Positions 40,301 to 53,200 of a stretch of DNA of 64,000 nucleotides are shown here, in pieces. This DNA is from Psettodes erumei. Its lineage: Eukaryota; Chordata; Actinopteri; Pleuronectiformes; Psettodidae. How positions within the stretch are numbered: position 1 is the stretch's first letter; every line of letters begins with the position of its first letter. The notes beneath the pieces are model-generated. The model made no database searches, was not told the DNA's origin, and saw only the letters and a list, made by a program, of their open reading frames with translations. The translations under genes and the position numbers were made by a program. The stretch is from NCBI GenBank assembly GCA_016785225.1, contig JAFBJZ010000660.1:3781001-3845000 (forward strand), in the 5' to 3' direction.

Positions 40301-41169
40301 CATTTTGCACAGTTCTTATTGCACTCCCGCTTTTCTTAAACTGCACACCTTATTTCTGATGCATAATGTTCTAGATGTATATATTGGATATTTTTTATAA
40401 CCTCTACTGAGGAGGTTATGTTCTTTAACTCTGTCTGTTGCTCTGTTTGTTTGCTTGTCAACAGGATTATGGAAAAAAGTAATGGAGGGATTTTCATTAA
40501 ATATCTATCTATCTATTACCTTGTTTCGTTATAGTGCAATGTTATAACTGTGTTATAATTTACTGTAGCAGATTCGATTGCAAATCTATCTAAATGCAGT
40601 TAATTGCAAGCAAGGAATAATAATTCTTTTAAAGTTTATAGTAAAACTCAGTGCAAGATTTAAATCTGCAGTATCAACAATAACAATTATTTGTTTCTTT
40701 TACTCTTTATATTTTGGGGGATTCTCGTATATGGATGAAGACAAACACAGATGAGAACATGCCAGAAACACTGAATGAAACAGTTTAAGGACTTGACTAT
40801 GACCATTCATTACAAAAAGAAAAATGGCAAAATCAGTGTTTTAATTTGCTCCTCTATTGAAAGTGGTTAATCTTTGGCTACGGTGTGATGAGTATGGGGG
40901 GATAGGGGAAAACACTGGGGAGGTAATTTATGAAGCACTGAAAACAGAGACTGTGAGAGGGAGCTGACTTTGCACCTACTGATTGCTGCAAGTATCTGAA
41001 TTCATTTGTTATGCATCGAGCATAGCTGGGCTGCTCCCAGAAGGCCATACCACGGTGATCCAAAGAGCAGCGTCGACTAGTGGTGCCTGTAGAGGAGAAG
41101 GAGACAGCGACAGATTTGGAGAGGAGAGGGAGTAAGGGAGGGATGAGAGGGGAGATGAGGATGCAGGCG

Positions 41170-41210
<41 letters not shown>

Positions 41211-44200
41211 GGGGGGGGTAGTGAGATTAAGACCAAAGGAGAACCAAAAGAAAGGCAGATGGAAGTGGTGGAGTGGAGGGAGTTGGGTATAGGAACAGGG
41301 GAAGGACAAAATAGGAGAAAAGAACAGAGAAATTAATTCTTTTCATGAGAGATTTATTTTTTCCTTTGTGTTCATTTCAGTTGCCCATCACTCACATTCA
41401 AAATTTGATGTCGCCCATTGAATTTTGCAGTGGATTTTAGGTACATTATAGAAGGGGGGGGCTTTCTGGAAGGAAAGTGCTGCAGTAGAATTATAAACAG
41501 CACAGAATACTGGTTTTATATTATGGGCAACAGACACAGGCTTATTTGCTGTGTTAATATGAGTTATACAGTTGCTTATCCAAGCATGCAGCAGCTCTGA
41601 TGTGATCGCTGTCAGGCATTTAAACAGTGATCCCAAAATACCAGAACCACCCAACATCCACCCACATTGCCATACACATCCTACATAGGGGTCCAACATC
41701 ACACCCTCCCAGCTGTCGACCCGGTGGAGTGCACTTCACACATCACCCCTCCGCTCCAAACACAGGTGCTTGACATCCTGAAGAAAACTCCCACAGTACA
41801 AAACATTTCCCCTGGCATACGTGCTTCACATAAACCCATCGCTATCTCTTGTTCTCTCTCGCTCTGTCTTTCACACACTAACACACACAGACAGAGAGAG
41901 ATCAAAACCACTCCTCCCACGCCCACCTTCTCCAGCGCTACTACCCGGTGATATGCACTTAAAGCCATGAGTGCACACAAAACATATCCTATATGCCAGG
42001 AGCGCCCATGCAGCACTGTGAGACAACCCAGAGAGCAACGGGAGAGGCCCACTGCTTTACACCGCACTGATCATTCCTCTCCCTTCAGACTAGCATCACC
42101 TGGGAGGTTATATTTACCTTCATCATGTGAACCACGCTGTTGAGGACGTCAGCACTCCAAGGAATATTTTCAGATTTTTATACAACAATCTTTCAGGGCC
42201 TCTTGCTCAAAAAAGGTGGCAAAAAGTGCATTTTATGACACCTAGAAATTAGGGATTCACTTCAGTGTTTTGGCTCTGACATTCTTAAAGGTCATTGTAA
42301 ACTGAGAGACACTGTGTGCTTTAACTGGGAAGCAACAGGAAGAAGAGGCCACATTCCAGGACTGTTTTAAACAGAAGCATGGAGCATGAAGCATGAAAGC
42401 TGCTCAAATAAAAGATGCAAATCTTGTTTGTGTATTGATTTGAAAGATGAGTTTAATTCAACAGTTACAGAATTTAAAAAAAAAATGTTGTTAGTTATCT
42501 GGCCCTCTAATGACCTGTAGTCTGCTTTCAGTTTAGTATTATACTGTATGATGCAATTTTAATGTGAATTCAGCAGTACTGGAAAATACAAACTGCCCAA
42601 GGCCAAAATCATTTTAATGTGAAATGCGTGCACCAGTGCTCATGTTTTTGTCTGCACAACAGTTTTGCAGAGAAAATTCATGATTTTAAGGGAAGGAAAT
42701 GTGGTTGTGGTTTATTAGCTGTATAAAACAAAACCTAATACCACACTTGCTGCCATTTCATTATAAAAAAAATGTCCATAAGCACTTCCTGGGTGCTCAT
42801 ATGCATTACTGAGGTTGGAATGAGCAATAGTAAAGGATGCTTGACCAACACTTAGTGGAGAGAGATGACACATCACAGCCCGACTTCCATCAGTTTTGTG
42901 AATTTAAGTATTTTTTCTCAAACATTTCCATCAATCAACATTTTATTTCATCATATTTAGAATAAATACATAATGTAGTATTCATTTGTTTAGAATGGGA
43001 TCTCTCTTGGCTTTGATCCATGTCTGATGTGGGATCAAACAGGGTCAAAGTCAGAAAGACAAGGTTTTCACTGTGATTTTGCACCAATCTGTCATCCGAC
43101 CTTGCATCATCAGTGATGTATGAAGAGTTGGTTGACTATGAAATACAGGTCAGTGGAGATGTGCTTGATCAAAACCAAGGCTGCTCTCTGCAGAGTCATT
43201 GACCTGTCGCTGTCCAGTTTTACGGCAGTCTCAACTCGGCTGCCATTAGAGGAAAATTTTTTTTCAAACACTCTTCCCTGTGACAGACGTCTAAAACAGT
43301 GTTTACCTCTCATGGAGTTAAGAGATAAGATGGTTCTAAAAACACACAAGAGAGATTTTTGGGGATTTAGAGCATTGAATACATACTAGTAGTGGAAAAA
43401 CAACACAAAACCTTTTTCTTTATTTAAAAAATATCTCACTGGATCATTAGACTGGTAAGAGTGAATAGCTACAGTGCCAGTAGTATTAACACGGTGAGAT
43501 GTCATGAATAAAATTAATATTTTCATTCTAAAGGATGGTGTCTAATTAATTTGCCAGAGAGTACAGGGTAATTTCCCTCTGCATTAATCTGTGATACGTT
43601 AGTTGAATAGCTTGTGGGTCTGATGCTCCTTCTTTAAGATGACTTCAACTTCAATTGATAATTGACATTTAACTAAATAACTACAGTAAATAACAGCACA
43701 CAGGCTTTTACATGCAAAACCTCTTCTGCTTAGTTACTAGTTTCTGTAGGCATCGGTGGAGTATAATACTGCATGTAGATAAAATTTTAAGCCTGAAAAT
43801 TTTAAGTACTTCAAAAGTAGTGTGCAGAGTGTTTGATGAGATGCACATCATCAGGTTATCTAGTCTTATCTCACAACATGGAGAGATGGAAGAATTCTTT
43901 GCAATGTTATGTTTTTCTCTCATTTTACTTTTAGCCCTGCACAGTACCTCGAAGCCCCCCAGTCTCCTCAGGAAAGGCTGACGAGTTAAGACAGAAGGCT
44001 GCTTTAAGTGTACTTTATGTGTTTAGCAATGTATGAACTGTTGTTATAATGATACAATGCAAACAAACTCATATGCTGTGTGTACGTTTCCTCTCGTATT
44101 TTCCTCCATTCTTGCCTCGAGTGTCAGCTTTTATCCATGAGGACCAAGGCAGTGGTGACGCCCCTGCACTGGGTGCTGTTTCTATGATGACCTTGATGAT

Positions 44201-47200
44201 GCCATTGGCTACAGCCGTGTCTGGGCTGATGCCCCTAACACATTTGGATGCATCATCCGAGCAGTCTCACTGCATTCATGTCACACATTTTGTTATGCTG
44301 CCTTTGCTGATCAATATTTCATTTTTGTTCATCCATTCTCAGGGGCCATTACATTCTTCACTGGCAGAGGAGGAACAGGAGGCGGATGAAGTCCGACCAA
44401 GAGGAGGTTGATTTCTTTTCAAATTTTTCTCATTGAGGGTTTTGTGAGTTTTACCTTGGTCTAATTGCAGGTCATAGGTTGGGAGGTGGTGTTTTCATTT
44501 ATAGTTTCAAAATGTTGGCTTTGTGAAACCTGCTGACACTGGAACTGTGATTAATGGCTCCAGAAGTATACTTGACCTGACCTGAACTATTGTCCATCAT
44601 GGTCTTTTTTTCCAGTGGTCAGTACCAGCTTCAACAGGGGGGATGCACTCTGCTAACACATGAAATATCTTTCTGATCTCTTATTTTACCCTTTTATCAT
44701 GACACTGTTCAGGCATTAAAGGTCCTCATGTTATGACTTTGGGCGAACTGGTTGCGCATGCAGTAAATCCTGAGCATACAGCTGTTCAGTGTCTACTAAC
44801 ACTGACAAACACAAAGAAGTCAGCTGTGATTTATTGTAAAATGCCACAATGTGTTGACCTACGGTACTTTTTGCCGACATTATAAAGACAACTGCAGGTC
44901 CACAAACATCTCTGTCAGAAGATCCAAAATCAGCTGCATATAGGAAAAGAAAAATTGGGATAAAATAATGGTTTATGTCCAAGGTTCACAAAAATACTTT
45001 TAATTTCCTTTTTAAATATAATTAACGTGATTAATTGATGAGATGGTGCACAGTAAAGTAAAGTGATTAGTCTGCCTGTGCACAAAGGAGCCAAGCGACT
45101 AACTGAACTGAAGAGACCTCTTGGTGTAAATTAAATTCGTAATAGGTAAAGGTGTTAAATTTCCAACAGCATCATACAGAGGAGAGGGGGGAAAAAACCC
45201 CCAAAAGTCCTTACTGCAAGCTGGAAATAGCTTTGTAGTGCTGAACAGTTATTAGCCATAAAACTAATGTCAAGCCGGAAAGCTAATGTCATGCTAGTAA
45301 ATCTTACTCTCCATAACTTTGCCGCAGGTGAGCCATCTGTGAATGACAGTGTGTTTGCTGCTGCGTCTAGTTTGCCACTTAGTCATTTTATGGTCATGGA
45401 GGAAATGTCAATTCAGAATACCAGAGCTTTTCACGTTCTACAGCAGCATACCGTGTGAAACTCACATGGGCATGTGCACCCATCAGCAACCCCGTGTCTC
45501 GTGGTCTGTCTGTTAGCAAACTGACCTTCAGCAAGAACAAAAGCAGCTCGTATCACTGTGGCTTTATCAGAGGTTCCTTTTTTATTTATCCCTCCTTCCC
45601 CTTGTTTTCAAGAGCTGAGTGTCAGTCTCACCCCGTTGACATCCCCCTTGACATCTTGCATCCTCTGCTCTCTCATGCTCTTCTCTCCATGCACATATCA
45701 AGGACTTTGCTTAATGTCTGAAAACAGACCTCAGTGTGCTTTTGTTCAACATTGCTCTCAAAATAACAGATACCATTTCTTCCACCCAGTGCACAAGCCA
45801 TGCAATGATGAGCATAGCCATGAGTTATGTCACTGCTTGGGAACAGGAGGAAAGGATGTGTATTGTTTCTCCTCAGATGTGGAAATGCAGGTTTGGTACC
45901 ATGCACAGATAAGGCAGGCATCTCCAAACCAAAAGGCTTGTCAACTTCTATACTAAATGAAAGCTTTCTGTTGTGACAGATATTTAGCATTCTTCCTCAT
46001 AGTGTAGCAAAATTAGTAACATTGTGATATGTATTCAAACAATGATAGCATGGCAGTGGTGTACAATTGCAGGGTAAGTCTACCATTGTGAAGTGACAGC
46101 TGCACTTGTTGGCAAATCAGTATGATTCAAACAGCCATTCCTTTAATATAAGCCAAAATTTAGGTCTGTCAAACACACACTGTCGTATAATTTAGCAGGA
46201 GCACAATTCCACACCATTTCCCCATTTTGTCTCCTTTTATGAAAGGACTACAGTTTTTAGTTTGTAACCACATGAGTTAGGGACATAGGACAAAGGAGCT
46301 CTCAGTGCACACTTTACCACTTAGAAATTACATAGTGCTTAAAAATAATAACAAAAAAGATCAGTCGCAGATGTTGCTCATATCATTACCTGTGGCATTG
46401 GGTGGGCATCTGTTAAAGGCCAGCTCTCCTGAAGGTGTCCTTCTCCACACCATTGACACTGCATAGTCCTCCGGACAAATCTCATACGGTGCTGAGGAGC
46501 AAAATGTTATACATCAATGCAAAGAGTCTCTTGGGCTTTCCATTATGATGCAAAAATGTCCTCAAATAACATTTAAAAAGTATGGAAATATAGGATCTTA
46601 AATGTGTTGGTGAATATGAGAATTAGGATGCTAAAATGTAACCTCCTCTTTAATCACTACTTCTGTGAGTGCATTATAAAAATAATAATAAAAAGGTTAA
46701 TGCTTGGTCTTCCCTCTAAAAAATGGAAATATTACACGCCATGCTTTGGTGATACTTGGATTAGTCAGTGTGTCCATCACCAGCACCTCAGTTTCTTAAC
46801 TTATTGGAATATATCCATAATTATTAGCCCCCTCCTCTGTATCTGCTGATCTCATCTCCTCTTCAGATTCTCTTTTAACTGATCTTATATAACAAGATTT
46901 GTAATTCACTCCACAGAGATAATTATCTCCACACTTTCATCCAGCTGCTCTGTGGCCCCACAGATTTAAGTCTTATTATCCTTTGGCTCACCTGGACAAC
47001 GTTGGTCACTGCACTTTCGGACTTCTTCTCCAGTGCCGTCACACTGCTGTCCAGTCACCGCTGCCCCCTGACACACTCTGGCTCGCCTCTGCCATCCACC
47101 ATCGCAGGACTTAGAGCAGCCGCTCCACGGACCCCAGGGATTCCACTGGCCATTAGCTAAAACAGAATCAAACTTGCTTAGAAACAGATACTCTCAGAGG

Positions 47201-50200
47201 CATAAAATTACCGAATAAACTAACAGAATATTAACGAAGATGAAACCACACCATTAAGTGTTTTTTTAATCTAATGCCATTCCAGCTTTTATTGGTGGGT
47301 GTGACATTTAAATATGCTTTTTGATTACATTTATTTCCTTTTCTATCCATGCATCCTATTTGTAGATGCGGTTTCTTGGTAATAATCCAAAAATGAACAA
47401 AATTAGTTTGAATAATCAGGATGATATGGTTTACGGCCAAAGAAGCTGCTCTGTGAGTGGTGATTATTCGCCTCACTTTTCCAAGATTTAAAACACATTT
47501 GTGGTGGAGTTTCCAAAACAAGCAGCATGTTTTATGCCCTTGTAACGAACACAGTTAAATTGTGCATTACACCAAAAAAACAGATGCACCCCCTTCAGCG
47601 ATGTAGTAAATCACATGCCCTTGTCTGAACGGAAAGGTGCAACACCCTGTGAGCAGGAAACACGCTCTACTCTCAAATCTGAACCTCCACTTACCCCCCT
47701 ACTTCACACGTGCCAGGATTTTTTGTGTCCTACCACTAACCTCTGTCAGGACTGCATCCGTAAAGGAAAATAACAGAAACCATTGTGATTGATTAGCTAT
47801 AAACTATCCGCAAGACGTTGGTCAAATCCCAGAAGACGCTGAAGCCTCTCTTACACATGAGAGCCACTGATTCCTCTGAAAGATGCTTGCTTTTGTGTTT
47901 CATATGTTTGCAGCAACAGCCCTAGAAAAATTGTTTCACATTTCTAACATAAAATTGATTCACAATCCTCCACAGGCCTTTACTGTATTATTGAGTGTTT
48001 TTTCAAAATTATGTTTTGTTTAATTTTTGAAGAATGCTTGTTGCCTTTTAGCACACCAATGTACTCAAAGATGTACAATATTTGACTATTTCTGAAAAAA
48101 GGGTTTTGCTTTAATCTTTTTGTTCCAAAAACCAAGGCAGTACCTCTCGAAGTCATGGACATCATGCTTACTTATGTGATGGCATAGACTCGTTAATGTT
48201 TGATCTCTCACCTTGGAAATACATAAGAACTGCTGAATAGAAAGGTCTCATTAAGAATAAATTGTATAATGCGTCCTCTTACAGTGAGGCAAACAACAGC
48301 ATCCCCTGCTTCATTATCATATGCACCAATTAAAAAACAAGCCTTCATAGGCAACTACTTACTTCGTCTTACATCTCACTATACCAAGAGAGCATAAGGC
48401 TGGCTGACGGATTGCACAATATTTCCACTGAATTTCAGCGAGGAATTTTGAAAGGAATCTCTTTGCCACACATACCAGTGACGAGAAAAAAATCAGCTGT
48501 TTTATGCTGCGACAGTGAAAATTGCATGAAGAGATTATGTATCTTCAGGCCCTTCATATGATCAGACAATTCAAAGCCTGATGGAGACCACTAAGCTGAC
48601 ATCTTTGAGCCTCTAATACATCTATGATCTATGATGACAGACAATTTGGACAGCTAACCCTGAATTATGTGAAAGGCATACAGTAGATCTAACTGGATTT
48701 TACAAATCCAATTGATAGAGCACGGTCTTGAACATTATTCTTGATTCTTGCTGCAGAGCTATTCAGTATGCAACAGAAAGAGAAAAACAGCTTAGTGAAA
48801 TCAGGCTCCATATTCAATCTAAAGTTCATAGGAATGATTATGTACTCATGATTGTAATAATGATGATGACTGTGCAGGGACAGGGTATTTTTGTCATTCT
48901 TTTCCCTGTTTCAAATCACTGTTTTGAATTTAGACATCAAAGCGGATACAGAATTAAGAGGCTCAGGATTTTACCTGTGCAGTCAGGATTATGGCACTCT
49001 CTGCTTTCTGCCCAGTGACCGCGACACTCAGATCCCCCATGGGCGGCTGCTGAGCACTGCCTGGTCCTCTGCTGAGTGCCATTGGCACAGGTCACCGAGC
49101 AATCGCTCCAAGAGCTCCACTCCTGCCACTGTCCATCCACTGAGGCACCAACCACAACCCAACAAGCATGTCCCAAGTGGAGGGAAAAAGAGGGCAGACA
49201 GAAATGGGAGGAGATATTCAGATCACCATTCCCTCTCAGACTGAAAGCCAATAAAACAGACATTAAGTGAAAACCAAAAAAAAAAAAAGGAAAGAAAAAT
49301 CACATGACTACTTGACGATTTCTGGAGAATTGTACTGCAGCTGAGTGTTTCAACAAAATATCTTCATATTAAGATTTAGATTATTACTATGTCAAAGGCA
49401 CAAACTGCAGACACTATTTGTTAGCTGCCGTCCATTTTTCATGTCCCGGCAGAGGCAAGTGAGACTGAGTGGTTTTCACTGAGTCTGTTACCAGAGCAAA
49501 GCTAACATTTACTGTGTGGAAAAACTCATCATCACTAATCTGCTTACCATCCACAGGCAATTGCGGGTAAGTGATTTTGACGTCAGTATCACAGAATTGA
49601 CTCTTAACAGGGTTTGCTACACCACATTTTTGTGTAAGCACTATTGCTTTAAATGCACCACAGAATGCAGTCGATTTTTTACTCACCTTTGTAGTACTGT
49701 ATTGATTAACAATTACAGATAATCAATTTAACTTATGAAATGAGTTGAGGATAATTTTTATGATTTCACCTTTTGACATTCCTCTCATCTTTGTGCCTTT
49801 AGGGACATCTGTTAATATTGTTTTTAATATATTTAGAGAGCAGACAGATAATACCTGGGCAAAGGGCTATGTTGCAAAGCTTAGTCTGGGTCTCAGGTCC
49901 ATCACAGGCCCTGCCTCCATGCTGGGGAGGGGCACACATCCTAGTCCTAGTGCGGTGCCCTCGGCCACATGTGAATGAGCACAGGCTCCACGGTGACCAC
50001 TCCTCCCATACACCGTGTACTGCGGGCACAGAAAAGGCATCAGGCCTAATCAATGTCCCTGCCCCTGCTCTAGCATAAACAATCCTGCAACAAACTCTAC
50101 TGAGCCGTAAATGAAATAAAATCGATCAAAAATAGTTAGCGACAAAAGAAGTGTAAGTGAAGCACATAGTGTGAGGCTTAACGATGCCTCAGCCACAAGC

Positions 50201-53200
50201 TTCAGACACCTCTGTACATTTAGTCCTCTTTATGAGGTACACAATAATATTAGATACAAACCCACTAAAAGTGATCCATATAGATGTAACAGTAAATGAT
50301 AAATAGGATAAATATGTCAAGTTTCAACATACAGAACATTAACAATATGAATTCTCCTTGCTAACCCAAGGTGTTGGTGTGGAGCAGCAGGTCTGACCTA
50401 ACCTGGTCGCACACCTGGGGAAATTAAATATTTTGCAGAGTGATTGGTAATGAAATGGCCAATAACACAAAATAGCTTACAGCCCAAATCACAGCTCATG
50501 TATATGCCTGGACAATTAATGCTAAAAATATTTCAAAGCTTGATCATTTTCTCTTGATTACAATCATTGTACGTCCCATGGGGTATATAAATTTTGCAGA
50601 GTGCCACTGCAAATGTCCAGTCAGCATATTAAAATCTTAAAGCAACAGCAACAGTGAAATGTCCCATCTTCAAAGTTTCAACTTTAATTTTTCCCCCAAA
50701 AAATAAAATGTTTAATTAAAACATTAATTGGAATGCTTGGTTCTATGTATTTTGGTGAATTTCATTAATAGTATTAATAGTACATTTCCAGAGCATTTAA
50801 CACTGTGCTTTTAATATTTTTTTCAAATTAATTTTAATAAATGATTCTTGCTCATCTGAGTTGCTTATGAAAATACATATTTTGAACTCAGTAAATTCAA
50901 AATATTATGTTTCCTGACAAAAGTTTAACCATCATCATTTATTTAACCTAACAGCAACAGTAGCTAAATGCATTATGCCCTTTACATCTTGCATCTTGGT
51001 TTGTGTGTAAGCTTGACTGGGTTGTGTTTGTCAGAGGGTAATCTACAGAGAATATTTGCCATTGGCTCAAAGCTTTACTTTGCTGAGACAAAATATGGAA
51101 ATTAGAGAAGAAGACAAAAGTAAGAATCTTCCTGGCACTTGTCCTGGCACTTGCAGTGTTACTTCAAATATAAATGGGCACCGTGATATGAAATGAGGAA
51201 CACAATTTGTTCAAAACTTAAAAGTTTAACCTTTGATATTACTTTCTAAAGCAGCTGCTGGCTTCTTTATCCCAAAGATAAAGTGCATTTATTGAAAGGA
51301 TTAAAGGCTTCAAAATGAACTTTAAGGCAATGGAAACTGTATCAAATCCAAATCATAAAGAAGCTATTTCTTAAGTACCAGAGGTATGCATCTACATAAG
51401 ATGTGTGTCGTGCACAAAACACTTTAAAAGCTCTGAACTCCTTGTTTTCAAACTAACTACAATGGTGCACAGGGAACTGCAATAAAGTAAGAAATAATAG
51501 GGTGATGAAGCAGTGTATATACAGTACATTTAGATAAAATTGGATTCAACTTTGCTGTCAGCAGACAACAAAGGCCATTGAAAGACTGAGGCATAAAATA
51601 AGGCAGAATTTATGAAAACTGGCAGCAAATGCGGCTTGATTGCAAATGGGATTTAAGACCTTGGAGATCTACTTTATGTCTGAACACAATGAAGTGAAGG
51701 TTTGTCTTAAGTGAGGTCACTGTGAGCTTGTGCAGAGGCTTAAAGTTGCTGCAGTACATAATTTGGATCTCAGCATCAGTTGTAGACTAGTTGGTTCATG
51801 GAATCAAGCTGATGGTCCGCCATGAGGGGAGCCACCGTCTGTCCCAGCCCATGCCTCTAGGCGCTGCTTTGATGCTCTTAGCTAAGTGTCCCGCGGTGGC
51901 TGAAGCATTTACTTTGAAAATTTGAGTTCAAAGCGGGCAGTCACCACAGCTAGCGATGATGGAATAGGATTTTGCTTCTTTGTGTGTTTTTTCTCTGAAC
52001 CGTGGCCATGATTTACAGGGGCAGCCGTGAGCTATCACATTGTGCTGCTTGAGGTGAGATTCTTGGACTAGCACAAAGTAATGGCCAAAGCAAACCCACT
52101 TGCCAAGAATGTTTTCATTAATTTGTGGTAAGCTGGGCTTTGATTGGCCTTCTCGTATCCTTCCAGTGAGGTTGTGCCTTTTTAACTTTTTAGCCTGCCT
52201 CCTGTGCTCAAATGTATTTACTTCAGGCTGCTATGTTTATTATTTTGTTACAAGGGGCCATCGTCTTCTTTTAAGGTAGCCTACTGTACATAAACAGTGC
52301 TATCAAATCCACACTGCTAAGTATAAAGCTGCAGTTCAAGGTTGTTGTGTGCAACATTGCACATGGCTCTTACAGTAAATTTGCAGGAAAGGAATGAGGA
52401 AAGAAATGAACGTTGGAAATGCTTTTGCAATATTAGGTTGTCCCTTTTCATAAATTACTCAGACATTTCAGAGTCCTTCAGGTTCAAAGAGATCCTCTTA
52501 TATAGCCACTTGTCAGAGTCTGTGTCCTAATCAAGTTAAACATGCCATAGAGTGAGTCCTTAGGTGCTGCTCTGTGAAATAAATTCATGCTTTCACAAGG
52601 TGAAGTCATGATTTTACTTATTTCCTTTTGCTTTTGAAAGTGTGAAAACAATGCTCTCTTTTTAAAAAAAATAAATTAGTTTGAATGTTCTGCTAAATTC
52701 TCAAGTTTTAAGGTTTGATTGGCACACCATTTTTTAAATGTTCTTTAATGACTCACAAAATGCCAGTTCTTCCTTTCTAGAATCATGCCCATAATTATTG
52801 TTTAGCAGAATTGTAGCAGCCTGTAGTAGTCTTTCCAAAATTACATCAAAATGTTCTCACAGGTCCAACATTTTATGTGAGTTTTAGTTGGATAAGGTTA
52901 AAATTATTCTACCTATTCTACCAAATCCAATGTCCATAAACCAAAACCAGCTAGTGTATCCTAATAGCAATTTAATCATAGAGGAGCTGGTTCCAACATT
53001 TCCCAAAACCCATTACAAATGTCCAGGAGCCAAACCTTTGCACTTAGGTTACATGACTTTGCTGCAGTGTGCGCAGCCTGCGCGTTTTTTTTTTTTTTTT
53101 GTTTTTTTGAAGGAACTCCATGGTTGCGTTAATATCCTGTGGGGTAGAATGGCGAAGGGAAGGACGTGCAAGTGGTTCGTTGTTTGCGATTGCTGTCCTT

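Larger units (their letters stand above)
39299..40979 (-). other. Intron, 1.7 kb, between HormR and GAIN exons, with retroelement insertion
   Basis: The middle of the intron contains the 3' end of a decayed non-LTR retrotransposon in the opposite orientation (about 39,880-40,345). The remainder is featureless AT-rich intron with a short TATC run near 40,500-40,516. Confidence 0.7.

Noticed and set aside
40878..41309. 143-codon minus-strand ORF taken as one protein
   Set aside because: Only 41,086-40,980 is exon; the rest translates the CA repeat (His-Thr run) and intron.
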